Source: Rhyacophila brunnea
Lineage: Eukaryota; Arthropoda; Insecta; Trichoptera; Rhyacophilidae
Length of the DNA: 64,000 nucleotides
NCBI GenBank assembly: GCA_022495005.1
Contig: JAGYXB010000508.1
Location: forward strand, 1,116,001-1,180,000
Reading direction: 5' to 3'
Below, in pieces: positions 36,874 through 49,683 of this stretch. The number at the start of each line of letters is the position of its first letter. Position 1 is the first letter of the stretch. A model generated the notes under the pieces. It was not told where the DNA came from and did not search any database. It saw only the letters and a program-made list of their open reading frames with translations. The position numbers were made by a program, and so were the translations under genes.

Positions 36874-37200
36874 TTAGTGGAATGGGCGCGCCTGTTGTTC
36901 ATCGCAGAGTTTTTCGGAGCTTGAAATAAAACTGGACACATTTACCCTGATTTTCCGATCCACGTTGACTTTTGACCGATTTGGTTTTATTACAGCTACC
37001 ACCAAAAACCCAGCTTTGCAAAGGTAAGTCAACGTAAATTGAACCACGATTCGTTGAGCTTTATTACTCAAAATACTACATCCATTCTTCAACAATATCC
37101 AAAACTCAATCAATTCCAAATTGAAAAACAATTATTTACCTACAACGTACAAACAAGATAGCTCAACCAACTGACTTCCTCTACATTGCAAAATTTAGTA
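36874..37200 (-). pseudogene. hAT transposase C-terminal fragment (ZBED5-like)
   Basis: On the minus strand an 85-codon frame ends at 36874 and reads ELIEFWILLKN, then ILSNKAQRIVVQFTLTYLCK, AGFLVVAVIKPNRSKVNV, and finally SSSEKLCDEQQARPFH. This matches the C-terminal dimerisation region of hAT transposases of the ZBED5/SCAND3-like group, where EFW, LSNKA, the TTYLCE-GFS-L helix, K-RN-L and a DKLC-EKQAHPSH end occur in this order. The canonical CEAGFS is CKAGFL here. Upstream on the same strand (to about 37200) a broken piece, QLVELSC, fits the preceding segment with a stop between. The RNase-H-like catalytic core is absent, so this is a relic. Whether it is related to the hAT elements at 19.0 and 58.3 kb is unknown. 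Confidence 0.75.
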
Positions 37201-38966
37201 TTAATGTAATATTATTAATACAAACTTGAATACAGGCTTGAATACAAACTTGAGAGTATTATTTATACTAAAGAGGAAATAAATAATAATAGAGAAAAGG
37301 GAAGAGCAGTAAGATTCTTTTTTCAAATATAATTTTTTAATAAAAAATAACTAGAGAAGTATATTATTATGAATCATTGTGGGGTATGCATGTGCTTACC
37401 ATGGATTATTATAGATTTATAATATTTTGCGGCGCTGCTGAAAATTAATAGCGGCACACTAGGGAGCCAAGAGGGACACTTTAAAACCTTTTCACCTATA
37501 AGAAGATTACAAATGATATATTGTAATAGGTAATATCTACAGTGTTAATGTTTAATTATTGATAAAGTTTATTGTTCGGTGAATATTAATTGAATGGAAG
37601 ACGGTGTTTTGCATTTTATTTTAAGAATTTGCTATTATTTTCACTATGTAATTGATAATTCAATAATAATAAAATAAAAATCGAAGTCAGAAAAATGTTG
37701 GCATATTTTATTTATTAAATTGAAATAACACGGACTACAACATGAAACACAGACAAAAGTTCAAATACGGTGAGTTAACTTTTCATATTAATCTAAAAAC
37801 GTGAAAAAAGTTTTTTTCTGAAGTAGGTATTATGGCTTCACTTTATATTTTTATAATTATAAAAAGTTGAATACTGCCATTGAAAAGTTACGAATGTGTG
37901 TGTTCACAGACAATTAAAAGCCATAGAATCTTATAAAATCAATTATACTTCAAACAAGCATACGTGCGTATAAGTATTGTAGATGAAATTAAAATATATA
38001 CAACATTAATATTCTTATATTATTATTATTGATAATATTTAATATTTTTTGTAAATGAAATCGTAAATAGAGTCCAATAAATGTGCATACAGACAGTTCT
38101 ACTAAAGCTAATACCTTTCTTCAAAGTACTCTAGACAAATATATTATTAGCATCAGATAGGTGAGCTATGTTTGTGTACCAATATTATTTCGATAGTAAG
38201 TCTACATTAGTTTAACACTTCAAGAAAACTTAATAGATTAAAACAATCATTTTTATAATAAAATGTGTTATAATACAAAAAAATAATCTCAGCAAAATAA
38301 ATGTTGTCAAATACATTCACAATGCTACGAGTAGGATGTGAATTGAATAATTATAATACTTATGAAAAGTGAAACTATTAGTTTCAATATCGATAGTCTA
38401 AATCAAAAAACCATCAAACACATTTAAAAATTCAAACGTAGTTAATATAAAATTTTTGGAATTATAATTTTAACAAGCAAAATATATCCTACCGATAAAT
38501 TATTAAAATGAATAAAAAAATACATCTGTAAAGTTGTTCAAAGTATATACAATATGACGACAGATGAATATTATAACTGACTTTACAATCAATCTTCGAT
38601 TTGATACTATTTTACTAACAAACAGATCTAAAATAGACAGTAAGTATATGAATACGATTGACGAATACACGTTGGAAAAGTACTTAGAGAATTATTGCAT
38701 ATTATATAATAAACTTGCAAGCAATAGGGGTGTAATGTTGTAAAACAGAAAAAAAATAAAAAGTATACAGCAGTTTGACATGGTTAAAATTGAGATGTTT
38801 AATAACAAAAGGCGATAAAATTACCTTATCGAAATCCAATAAAAAATCATAATTATTGTTATCTACGAAAATATTTTTTGAGAAATTTTACATAATATTA
38901 ATGAACTATAATTTGATACACCAAAAACGTAATTTATAATTGATGTTCAATTGTGGACTTATAGAT
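37201..38966. other. AT-rich DNA, no gene seen
   Basis: No gene, RNA gene or repeat boundary recognised. Confidence 0.5.
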
Positions 38967-39530
38967 TTTACAACGTTTTTCTTAGCTCGTATTCTTATTT
39001 GTCCGGTACAAACCTTGCAATCGATTTTTAACTAACTTCCCGACTAGCTAGACATTTAAAACTTTTAGAATATATCAGAACACAATGCCAATGCATTTTT
39101 TTTAAAAATATTTTTAGCCAGCTTTAAGTAGAATTGAATTCATTTTCAGTTAATACTTTGGACGCGGAAGACGCACACGGCGCGTAATGACCAGGCGGCC
39201 GATCGATGTAATTAACGTGCGTTTTAAAGGGGGCAATTAAAATCTCATTATCTATTCAGCAGCGAATGCGTTAATTCTATTTTGTATAAAAAGTTATTTC
39301 GACACCATTATTGGTTGCTAGGGGTCTGGGGTCCTAGCAACTAAATTATTAATATATACGTGCGTTACTATGGAAATCAATATGACATGTCAAAATGACA
39401 TTTCAGTATTATTTGTATCAAGCACATTTTTTTTGATCGTTTACGCTAGTCAAGTCAAGTTTATATGATTCAACAGAAAATTTAAAAACGTTGTATATAA
39501 AAAGTTCTTTTTATCTTGTAATTATTTGTT
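38967..39530 (+). repeat. Dispersed ~460-bp repeat, copy C, interrupted
   Basis: Aligns with copies at 9955 and 25170 from TACAACGTTTTTCTTAGC to TTTATCTTGTAATTATT. It lacks the short duplicated GGTTGTTT-GTCCAGTA segment present in the other two. Its TTTCAGTTAATTCT site is split by a TTAA MITE at 39152-39274. The inner words TGTCAAAATGACA and TTGCTAGG/CCTAGCAA are preserved. The ~11-bp ACAACGTTTTT near the left end is inverted at the right end. Confidence 0.88.
39152..39274 (-). mobile_element. TTAA-flanked MITE, copy 3, nested in copy C
   Basis: Opposite-strand member of the family at 24164 and 29767. It is bordered by TTAA at 39150-39153 and 39271-39274, and the flanks join exactly (CAG/TTAA/TTCT) to restore the uninterrupted sequence seen in the repeat copies at 10.1 kb and 25.4 kb. 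This proves insertion with duplication of TTAA. No protein is encoded. The ends are CGCATTCGCTGCTGA on one side and TACTTTGGACGCGGAAGAC on the other. Confidence 0.92.
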
Positions 39531-42500
39531 ATTAGACGCCCATGTTAAGCCGGAGTTATATGTACTTTACAATATATTAAAATTCATATAATCGCTCATA
39601 CCTTTTAAATTGATGTTACACAAAGAAGTTAAGAAAATAGACACAGATGTTATAGAGGCAGCAGCAAAGAGCTAAGGCACATTGTAATCACTTGAGCTTT
39701 GGGAGGAATGCCAGGAAAAGTTTTTTAATTCACCATCTGTAATTAGAATCTGTGCCCAGTACCTTTCACAAAGTTGTTTATCTATTTGTTTAGGGTTTAT
39801 GAAAACAATTTAAGTGCAATAAAGGTGTCTGTTTGTATTTATCTTTTGCACGTATTATGTGACTTCAACGGAGCGTATATATATATATATATGAAAAGAT
39901 TGTATTTTATTTTGACAAAAAATCTTTACATCCACAATAAACACACAACGCATAAATTAGTAGCACTAGTATATTTCATGTATTTTAGTTAACATAAGTA
40001 ATAAATAGTCTTTGAAAACATTTATATTTCATTAAATAGTATATATCTCATAATAAATAATATGTAAAATGTCAGTACTTAATATAAAAAGTATTTGTAT
40101 TCATGGTAAATAAATATTTATAATTAATTAAATTAAATTGGGGTGTGTCGAATACACCATCTTGAAGGGTAAATAAATGCCATGTGGCACATTTCAACAA
40201 CGTATTTTACAACACTGTAAATAAAAAGCAGGTGGTACTTTTTTATAGTATCCTTAAACAAAACGACAAGTAACAATCAATATTAGAAAACTGTAGTAAT
40301 TGTATTTAAGGTTTAATAAAAATAATTAAAATATTTGCAATACATTATAATAATGTTTATATAAAAAAGCAAAATGGACCACATTCTTCATGTAAAGGCA
40401 ATCGTTATATGAGTAAGTATTATCGGGCATACGAATTGGCTATTCACAAGTTCAAAACCGTCATAATTGAATTCTATCATATGCTTTGTTTTATAAGATC
40501 TGACAATAATTATTGTAACAAATATAGGGTTGATTTTAACAAAGTTAAACAGTTCCCTTATTCGTTTATTGAAAACTGCCTGATCAGACAATAACGGGTC
40601 CTATTCATAGAAATATAAAAAATGTCACAACAGTTACTTCAGTATATCACATTTATCACATATACTGCGAAAAAGATAATGCCAATCTGTTGTACCTATT
40701 TCATCAGGGAAAATGCTTATGTATCACTTATCTATCAAACTAGGATGAAAACACATTGCTTACTTTTACATTTTGTCCATTGAAAAAAGCAGAACCAATC
40801 TATCTGGCATTAGTAACGATGTTGTCATTTAAAGAAGGTAAGGGCACTGTTTAAATGAGTTTATATAGGTACGGAGAACTATTTTAGATTGTTTCGAGGT
40901 AGGTTACCTCCTATTGAAACTTACTTCCCTCTACAAATATACGAGTACAAAACATTTTTTGGTTTATATTCATAACTAGTTTTTTTTATATTATAGACTT
41001 TATTAATTATTTTTTGTGTGAGTAATCATGACTTTTATAATATAGTATATACGTATGAAAATATATAAATGGTATATAAACGTTAAACGAAACATAATGG
41101 CTAAAACTATGTATTTGTATGATATTTATAGAAAAATAACCTGTTCAATTCTTTAAAATTCCGGTCAATAAAAAGATCTGGGAAGAAAATTAGTGATAAT
41201 GTTGATAGGAATATAATTGAGCTTTTTAAAATTAAAGTTTTAAATATGTAAATCCTTTTCCACTTCTTTAAATAAATTCTGATGATGATAAATTGAACTA
41301 CTAGCTAAAAGTAATTTATTTTTAATGGCTTTTACCGGATTTTACAAAAGCTTTATGAAACATATATTGTACATTAAATTTTTGCAAATAACCCCAGTTC
41401 ACGTAGAGCGGAGACAGCCTAAAAACCACGATAATTGATTTGTTTGCAGTCGATGAAATTTTCAAATAGCTAATGGAGATTAAACGCTTATCTGGTAAGT
41501 TCCATTACATATTAGCTACAGAGGTAATGAAAAATACTTTGTTTTTTACCATTATTTATTTTTGTATTTATAAATTTTATAATTAGGTACCTAGATAGTT
41601 AAAATAAATGTTATCTCTTAAAAGTTAATGTTCATTTATCATCATGATTTTAGCGGCTATACTGGTTTAGAATTTGTATAAATTGTTGGCTTTGATAACG
41701 ATATTCTTGCCTGTATATTTAATTTTGTTTTCTTAATGTTCATTCCTGTTTCCATATGTTCACTCCTCAGTCAGAGCAAATGGACATTACGTGGCATCCT
41801 GTAGCTTGACAGTAGGTATATACCATGTAGACGATATTAACTGGCTCGCTGGAATCCAGTTGTCTTAAAAATATACAGGTCAGGTAAAAAAATCTTGAGG
41901 AATGAAAAGCACACGACAAACCCAGGTCCAGCGTCGATTCTTTACTGTAAATGTAATGAAAAGTTTCTTGACCCATTTCTTTTCTCGTAAAGTAAAGTTA
42001 TACTACTGCATATCCAGTATCCATCATAAACACCTATTATTAAAGTTCAATATATACGCAGTTGCTTTAATAAGTCAGTCCCAGATATTTCATATCAAGT
42101 TTTTGCTCCAGCCATTCCCATTCAAATATAGAGTTTTTTTGCAAAGTACCATTTCTCATAATATGTATCCACATCTAAATCTATTGACACTATCGGTGTA
42201 TACAGAGTAATTTTAGCATAAAACGGGTGTAAAATGAACGGCTAATGAGAATATACAATATAAAAAATGTGGTAATAAACTAGGTTCTAACTTGATTTGA
42301 TATGAAAAAGTAAGTATCAGGAATACTCACTCAATATTAAATTCATTGGGAAGAAAATTCTACGCATTCGTGTAAATATTTGATAAATTAAAGTTTTTAT
42401 ATATTTTGGTGATTCTAAGGTTATTAATACATTTTATTATTAATAAGCCAGTAGGCACTGCCCGGTACACTATTATTTGACACAGCACGTGTATCCGTAA

Positions 42501-43492
42501 AAGTTTCCAATTTCGTGTCTAGGCTTTCATGATATTCAAAAGGCGGTCACAAATATAAGCCATTACGGTTATTCTCCTTTCTTGCCAGCGAAATATTTTA
42601 ATGAAAACTTTTGCATCATAACGCAATAGCTTCCGCGATAAGAAAAATCGTAAATATTTACTATAATTACATTCAGTAAATTTTCATAATATTATTATAA
42701 ACAAAGATGATCATTTCTTTATCACATAAAGATTATACAGTAAAGGTACCCTTAAAAAAATATTTATCAAAAACGAATTTATTTTACCAGTGCAAAAAAA
42801 CATCATAAAAAAATGTTTTTAATAAAGATTTTATTGTTCTTTGAATTATTTTTTTATGTTGAAATCAGTAAGGCACATGAAAATGCACATTATCCAAGAT
42901 TTATATTAAGTTATTAAATACGTGGTGAAACTTTTAAAATTATTTAAAAGGTTTTAAGTTGAAAAGTTTTTCAAATACAATAATGTCATGATTATATTTT
43001 TGAGTAAGAAAAATTATCTTGGATAAACATGAAATTGTATTAACATAATATATATACGTATGTATCACTATTACAGATACGCAATGATTATGTGTATATT
43101 TTTCTCTCGTTCATCTCGTAGTCGGTGTCTTTTTATTTTATGAAAAAGTACTTCTAAATTATACGATAAATGAATTGGAAAAAAATCATGAGTTTGAATT
43201 CCGCATTTTACGTATAGTTTTCAATGTGTGCTTAGATCCAGAACATGGACTAAGCACGTTTGCTAATATTAATTTTTCATAAAAAATCTGTTACGGCACC
43301 CTTTTTTCAATTATTAACAAATATCTTTACTGGCATGTAGTAGGCACTGACTAACAAAGAAGAACGTTTTAGATATATTTGTATGAATAGAATATATATT
43401 GGTATCTTGAATTAGTCACGGACATTTGAAGTTTTTTAAGGATATTCTTAGATCAAATTTAAAAGGCTCATCTCATTTTCTTTGCCATAGTA
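39531..43492. other. AT-rich DNA, no gene supported
   Basis: No supportable gene. A 102-codon frame at 41902-42210 and overlapping frames on both strands at 40388-40594 have no recognisable motif and lie in AT-rich DNA. A (TA)n run lies at about 39878-39891. Confidence 0.5.
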
Positions 43493-44428
43493 TGTCATAT
43501 AATTATTTTGACATGGGGATCAGGAAGGATGGGATGAGGATGGAGGATGTAGGATAGGGATAGGTTGGGGATGTAGGGAAAGGGATAAGCATGAGACTCG
43601 GGGAAATAGGATGCAGGGTCGTGGGTGGTTTGACTTATTACCTCTAATACCTCAGTTACCTGTCCGGTTACTATACTCATTCGTGTAGGTTCCTAGATTA
43701 ATAAAAAGCATAATGAATATGGAATAAATATAAGTATCTCGGATTGAGCGCCACTCTATGATGATGCATAGAGACAATAGTGATAAGGAAAATTAAATGA
43801 AAAGCAAGTAGAGAAATTTCAACAATTGTATATTAATAAATAAGATAACTTGCGGGCTACAGTGTATAAAAATGTATAATTACTTAAGTGAATCACGAGC
43901 ACCTAATGCGATACAATATTTAAATAAATAAGAACAAAAACCCAAAAGCTAATTCGAAACAAAGACTACGGTGGACCGTAACATAAATGAACAATAAATA
44001 CCAATTATACAAAAGGCTCTCCAGCCTTTTCGCTGCCCTCGATTCCTTCCAGGACGGAATCGAGGAGTGCGTCTTCGAACGTGTGGGGACCGTGGAGTTA
44101 CTCCGATCTCCTGGCGTGGGGGGGACGTCCTTCAGATGATCATCGTCCACGTCTCCAAAACGTCAGGAAATCGAAAGCCCTGTGCCCAGGGCCCGAGGCT
44201 CGGAACTGGCCAAGACGTCTGCTTCCTTCGAACGATCAGGACTGAGAGATCGACTCTCGCTTCGCCTACGTGTCAAAAGCCCGCTAGCTCCGATAGCGCC
44301 GGAAATAGTGTCACGAACTCCGTACAAACTATCCCGTGCGCAGGCGCGATCCGGTCGTACTTTTGCGTAGTGTTGCCCTCGTAAAGACTTCCTCGACTTA
44401 GTGTGTTATGTTATAAAATAACATGACA
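43493..44428 (-). repeat. Left long terminal repeat
   Basis: 936 bp, TGTCAT...ATGACA. From about 43588 onward it differs from the right copy by only a few changes: a 3-bp indel near 43970, G/A near 44078 and a small change near 44251. The first ~95 bp carry about 20 differences. Notable structure: a G-rich GGGATAGG-type repeat at 43505-43588; hairpin AAAAGGCT-CTCC-AGCCTTTT at 44011-44030; hairpin CTCGATTCC...GGAATCGAG at 44038-44064; hairpin ATGTTAT-AAA-ATAACAT at 44408-44424; and a CpG-rich block at 44030-44390. In the minus orientation this is the 3' LTR. Confidence 0.93.
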
Positions 44429-44450
44429 TTACCTCCAACCTCGGTAAGAG
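44429..44450 (-). promoter_or_regulatory. Putative polypurine tract
   Basis: Adjacent to the left LTR. Read on the minus strand it is CGAGGTTGGAGGTAA directly before TGTCAT. It is purine-rich but interrupted by T residues, so it is a modest match to a plus-strand primer site. Confidence 0.4.
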
Positions 44451-47400
44451 AAGGACAAGCCATAGCGAGGACTTCGACTGTCAACTTCTCGGGGGGGTCT
44501 TCTGATAGCATCAATCCTCCCAGGGGTTGGGCATCATGGACGGCATGCTTAGAGATAGCGCGGCTACAGGCGAAGCGAAGGAGACATATAGATGAAGTTT
44601 CCACTCTGTTATTTGGTGACAGAGGGAGAGGCTTATGAAGAATCCAAAAAACGAAGAAGATTATTTGCTGAAGAGTGAAGAGCTGGGAGAGGTCTCGTAG
44701 ATTTACCCTACCTAACCGGTCCACCAATAATTTATAAATTTTGAAAAAGATCTAATAAATATAAAAACACCTAAGCTCGTGTATATAGAAATAAATAAAT
44801 AAAATATAATAATTTATCACAGATAATTCACATCATAATAAATAGTGGGGATTCAACCCAGCAGTGTAAAACTGCAATATTTAGAATATATAAAGATTGA
44901 TTTAGATAAAGCTTCCAAAAAGATAGGAAGAGTTGTATAATAATTATTAGTTTGAAAAGATTTGATGTCAGTATAAAAAATTGAAATAATAGCCAAAAAA
45001 TTTACCTAAATGCACCTCAGATAATAATAATATATGAAATGGTATAATAAATTAATATATTGTATATAAATGAATTAATATTTTGGTTCAAGAAATTTAA
45101 TTCAATTCATTAAATTGGTAAAGTTGCAGAGATAGTATAATATAATAAAGTAATTAATAGAAATTAAAATTGCTTCCATAATTTGAGTAATAATATAAGC
45201 ATTGAGTAATTAAGTTGAAAATAATAATAGATCAATGAATGATTTAATAAATTGATTTCAAATGATATTAAGTTATTGAAAAAAAGATGAACCTTTAATA
45301 GTTGGCAAAAGTTATAAAGTGCACAAAGCAAAAAATATAAATTCTCAATCGTATATGCCGTGGTTTTTGGCAAGTATACATAATAAAAAATAATAATAAA
45401 TACAATAAATTCACCAACTTGGTTCGAACAAATAACATATTAATTAATAAACAATGAGTGCCAGTTTGCTTTTGCGTGAGGGCGTATCTGTCGGAAAGTA
45501 ATAAATACTGTGCGTCAAGCACCGTCCGAATATTTAAAAAGAGCATTACTAAAATATACTACTTTCAGATGTCTAATCTGAATAAAAATAACAGTGTGGC
45601 TAACAACCAACAGCTGTGATGTGGATTCTCTGTTAAGCCTGAAAGAACAAATGACGTGTGATGGTATTCCAAGCCATGGTCCGGATCCCAAGCAGCGCTC
45701 CCACAAATAAAATGGCGCGAACAAGGAGAAAAACTAAGCTAGAAAAGAATTCCTAGTGCAAAATGTATAATTAAAATTAATCATCGATTTTAGTATACTA
45801 CGTTAAAGTCTACAATGGTGTAGCAAAACATCGTCCGTTCCAGAATATACGGCTCCACTTCAAACTACTCTACTATATTGCATGATGTACAATAGGTCAC
45901 ACTTAAAACTACTTAGAAATACACCGCCGCAGATTCTGGACTAACTCAATCCCGCCAAACCCGAGACCTCTGGTGACGTACGTTTTCCTCTGGTTCCCAA
46001 TGTTCCAGTCCTAGAGAATGGAAAGCAATAGGCCTGAAACCCATCAGTAACGAACCTCCCAGATGAAGAGAAAGAAAATACTACGGAGCACCACATGAAA
46101 ACCAAGCAACGACGAGGAAACCATGAACACATCGGAAACTAAACGTAATTAAAAGAACAACATGGTTCGCAACTGGTCCGACATTCAAGTTGGGGCTGCA
46201 AAAATAAAAAATGAAAGGCTAAAGAGATCGTATAATAACGTCCACTTTCTTCCCTCAAGGAATTTTGATAAGTAGGTTGATTTCCTTCATACAGTCCAGG
46301 CCGCTGCACAACATCATCAGTGTTGACAGACGATCGCTTCTATTATTCGCATCACGCCTGCCAACTCACCATCCATAAACATCAGAGTGCGGTGGAATCC
46401 ACACAATCAGCGGCAGATTCCAACGCCAAAAAGAGAGGGGACTAACGGAACCGCCTTCAGTACCGATAGTTCAACCCAAATACCAAGAGGGTTGACTGCT
46501 AGAGAAAAAAAAATCAGACGCGTCCGAGGAACATCTTCAGCACCCCGGATCACTAAAACACACCGGACAGTAGTGAGACACCTTCAGTTCCCACGACTTC
46601 CAAGGAGCTAGCAGCCAACAAATAATAATAAAATCTCCCCGCAGCCTGTACCGACAAAGATACATTGACAGAACAAGTATAACCAATCACTACAATCAAT
46701 AAAAAAAATATAAATAAAAATAGCAAACAAAACCGTCACGCAAAATCAAGTACAAAGGCAACTGGTATAAATAAAGATCACACGATCACCAGCGCGATGT
46801 ACTTAATTAGACAATTGTAGGTAATTTTAAATATAGATATTTTATCACTAGGTAGCTAAACTGACAGGCCCTTCCAAACGCCAAGACAGCGGTTGCGTCT
46901 TCCGGGAACACCATAACTCTCATCCTGGCACTATGGTAGTATTTAGAACTGTGCTTGTTTACCAAAAGTAGGTCCAGATGCTGAATGTGTGGTATGAATT
47001 GAGTAGGCCTCCTTCCCGAAAGGTCTGCAACCACCACCTTTGCGATGGACGTTCACCGGAACAAGGGTGTATTGCCATGTGCAGGAAAGAAGTCAGTAAC
47101 TGAAATAGTTTACCATAGGTGAGTAAAAATTCACAAAGAAATTGAAATAAAGAAATATAGAATTTTATAATAGAAAATATTACTCAATGACATAATATAT
47201 GTATAAAATTTGCGATAATTAATTCGATAAAAAGAAAATCAATCCAAAAAAGAAGCTTGTAAAAGAGCAAAAATAATAATTATAATTTATAAATATCTGA
47301 GGTGTGTAATAGACAAAAGACAAAACAGTACAAAATTCCTTCACGAAAAAATTGAATATTAATAAATAGGCATTATTAAAATGCGGCCCTGACAAAATTC

Positions 47401-49683
47401 AAAATAATTTGTTGAGTGTCATTAGCACGGAAACACACCTTTCCATAATAATCAAAGAAAAAAATATTTGACAGAGTGTGTGTCATAATGAATGAAGGTT
47501 TGATAACTCCTAAAGGTTTCAAACATAGTAGATAATAAATTAAATATCAGCATTGTTAAATATTGCCCAGTAATAAGCATGCTAAACAAGCAAAAAAAAA
47601 TAATCAATTATTAAATTCAAGTTAAATTGAAAGAAAAAATAATTTAGTTAGTTCAAATGTAAATGTAGTTAAATATCAAATTCCAGATTGTATTTGAAAG
47701 AAAAATATTTTAATACTCAAAGAATTTTTTTTTAAATATCAATGAAAGAGAATATTCAAAATTAAAATGTACTCTAAATGCATATATGAAATAATAATAA
47801 TTTATTTATATAAAAAAATTGCAAAATCAAAAAGAATGTAATTAATAATTTAAGTGAAAGTAAATTGAATGTTTATGAATAATAAATAGCGGATTGCTAG
47901 GATTTGAAAAGAGAAAAAAAGAATTTAAAAATATTAATTAATGTTAGCTTATATGCTTTTTAAAAAATTGGGAGAGGACGGAAAGTTGCATATAGTTGAG
48001 TGAAAGCATCTAGAATGAAGTCAAAAAGCTTTAAAAAAATATGTCTTTAAATTAGAAAGGATTGTGACAGGAGAGAAAAAATTAAATTGATTCAAAAAAA
48101 TATGTAGACGGAAGTTTTATATAGGAATTCAGAAGGAGAATTTTATTAAAAATATTCACCTGTAAAAATAATTATTTATGTATAATAAATAATCATTCTT
48201 ACGAAAGAACAGAATCTTGAAATTAAATATTTCAAATAAATTCTATGAAGGTGTCATCTATCGACTGCAAATGTAAGCGCGCTTGACGTTTAAAGTTTTA
48301 CCCAGAAATCAATTTGGAATATGAATAATTGAATAGGAATTAAAAATGACTAAATTTATTTCAATGAACGAAAGATTACTTCAATTTTATCAATAATGAA
48401 CGCGAAATGAATAATTTCAATTGTCTACATTATAAAAAGAACAGATTTGAAAAACTAATATCGAACTGTCAAACTAGTAAGAAAAACAATGTAAAAAACA
48501 TAATCCGAAATAAATGTATTCTACCGTCGCAAATAATTAATTGTAATAGCAAAATAAAATGAATAGAAAGTTAATAATTAAGAAGAAATGAATTCAGAAT
48601 AATTTAGTGTCAAATTTTACCAAGAATGAAAATATATCACTCAAATAATCGATGACAGCGCGACTGTCGACTAAATAGTGGGATAACCCGATAATGATTT
48701 TATTCGAGATATAGAAATTATTAATTATTCACAATATAGAAATGGAACGAAAGGACCTTTTGTAAACTCCATTCCATAATAAGGTTCATCCAGCTGTCCA
48801 ATTGATTTGGTGTTACATCCACATAGTATGTTTCAATTCAATGGTTCTATCAAATTTGAGGTTAATAATTCTTGTCATCCAGTAGGTATATAAATGTTCA
48901 TGTCGATCTCGTCCAAGTTTGACATCCTTCCTTCTCCTTTGGAACTTTATTAAATCACTTTTAGCACCATACTAAACATAAAACAAACTTTTTGCTGAAA
49001 CAATCAATGGTTAACACAAATTCCGATGCCCAAATATTGACATTTCCATACCAATAATGTGGGTATCACATAAATTATAGAAGAAATATGTATTGATGAT
49101 AAATGTGCAAATTGTATTTCAAAATTAGGTGTATACCATATATAACACTCTTAATATTAATTTGCGAAGGAATAATTGTAACTTACAACACAAAATTAAA
49201 TAAATTCCACAAGGACAATGATAAAATTGACGTATTGATCTCTATCATTTAGATCGCCGTTCTGCGCATACCGCATAGACTAGTCCGACGTCTCTTGCAA
49301 GTACCGCGTAAGTCAATAAAAGACTATATAAATATATGAAAAATATAACACACATAGTTACGACCACCGAACCAGAAAATTTTAAGAAAAATATAACGCA
49401 AATAATACGTTTTAATTTGTCATTAATTAATTTACAAGTTTAATAAGTTATAAGAAATAGAATAATTATCAAAGTGCGTCTAAAATCACGCCCGATACGG
49501 AAGCGCACGCAAGCGATGTCACACGACGGTCAACCAAAAAATTTAAAAGTGAGCCGGCAAAAATCGGTGTAATTAGAACTAATGACTCTGAAAACAAAAT
49601 ACCGTTACGGTAACAATTATTGTATGAAATCGTGACTAGCAAAATTTAAGGTTTTATAATCGGAACAAATAAAATTTAGAAAA

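Noticed and set aside
40388..40594. Overlapping open frames on both strands
   Set aside because: Neither translation resembles a known family; short frames of this length are expected by chance.
41902..42210. 102-codon plus-strand frame
   Set aside because: AT-driven composition, an overlapping frame on the other strand, no motif or splice context.
44423..44638. Plus-strand 72-codon frame beginning at the end of the left LTR, looking like a short gag start
   Set aside because: It requires the plus orientation, for which no primer-binding site is visible next to the left LTR. It ends after 71 residues and has no gag motif; the matching minus-strand frame is equally open.
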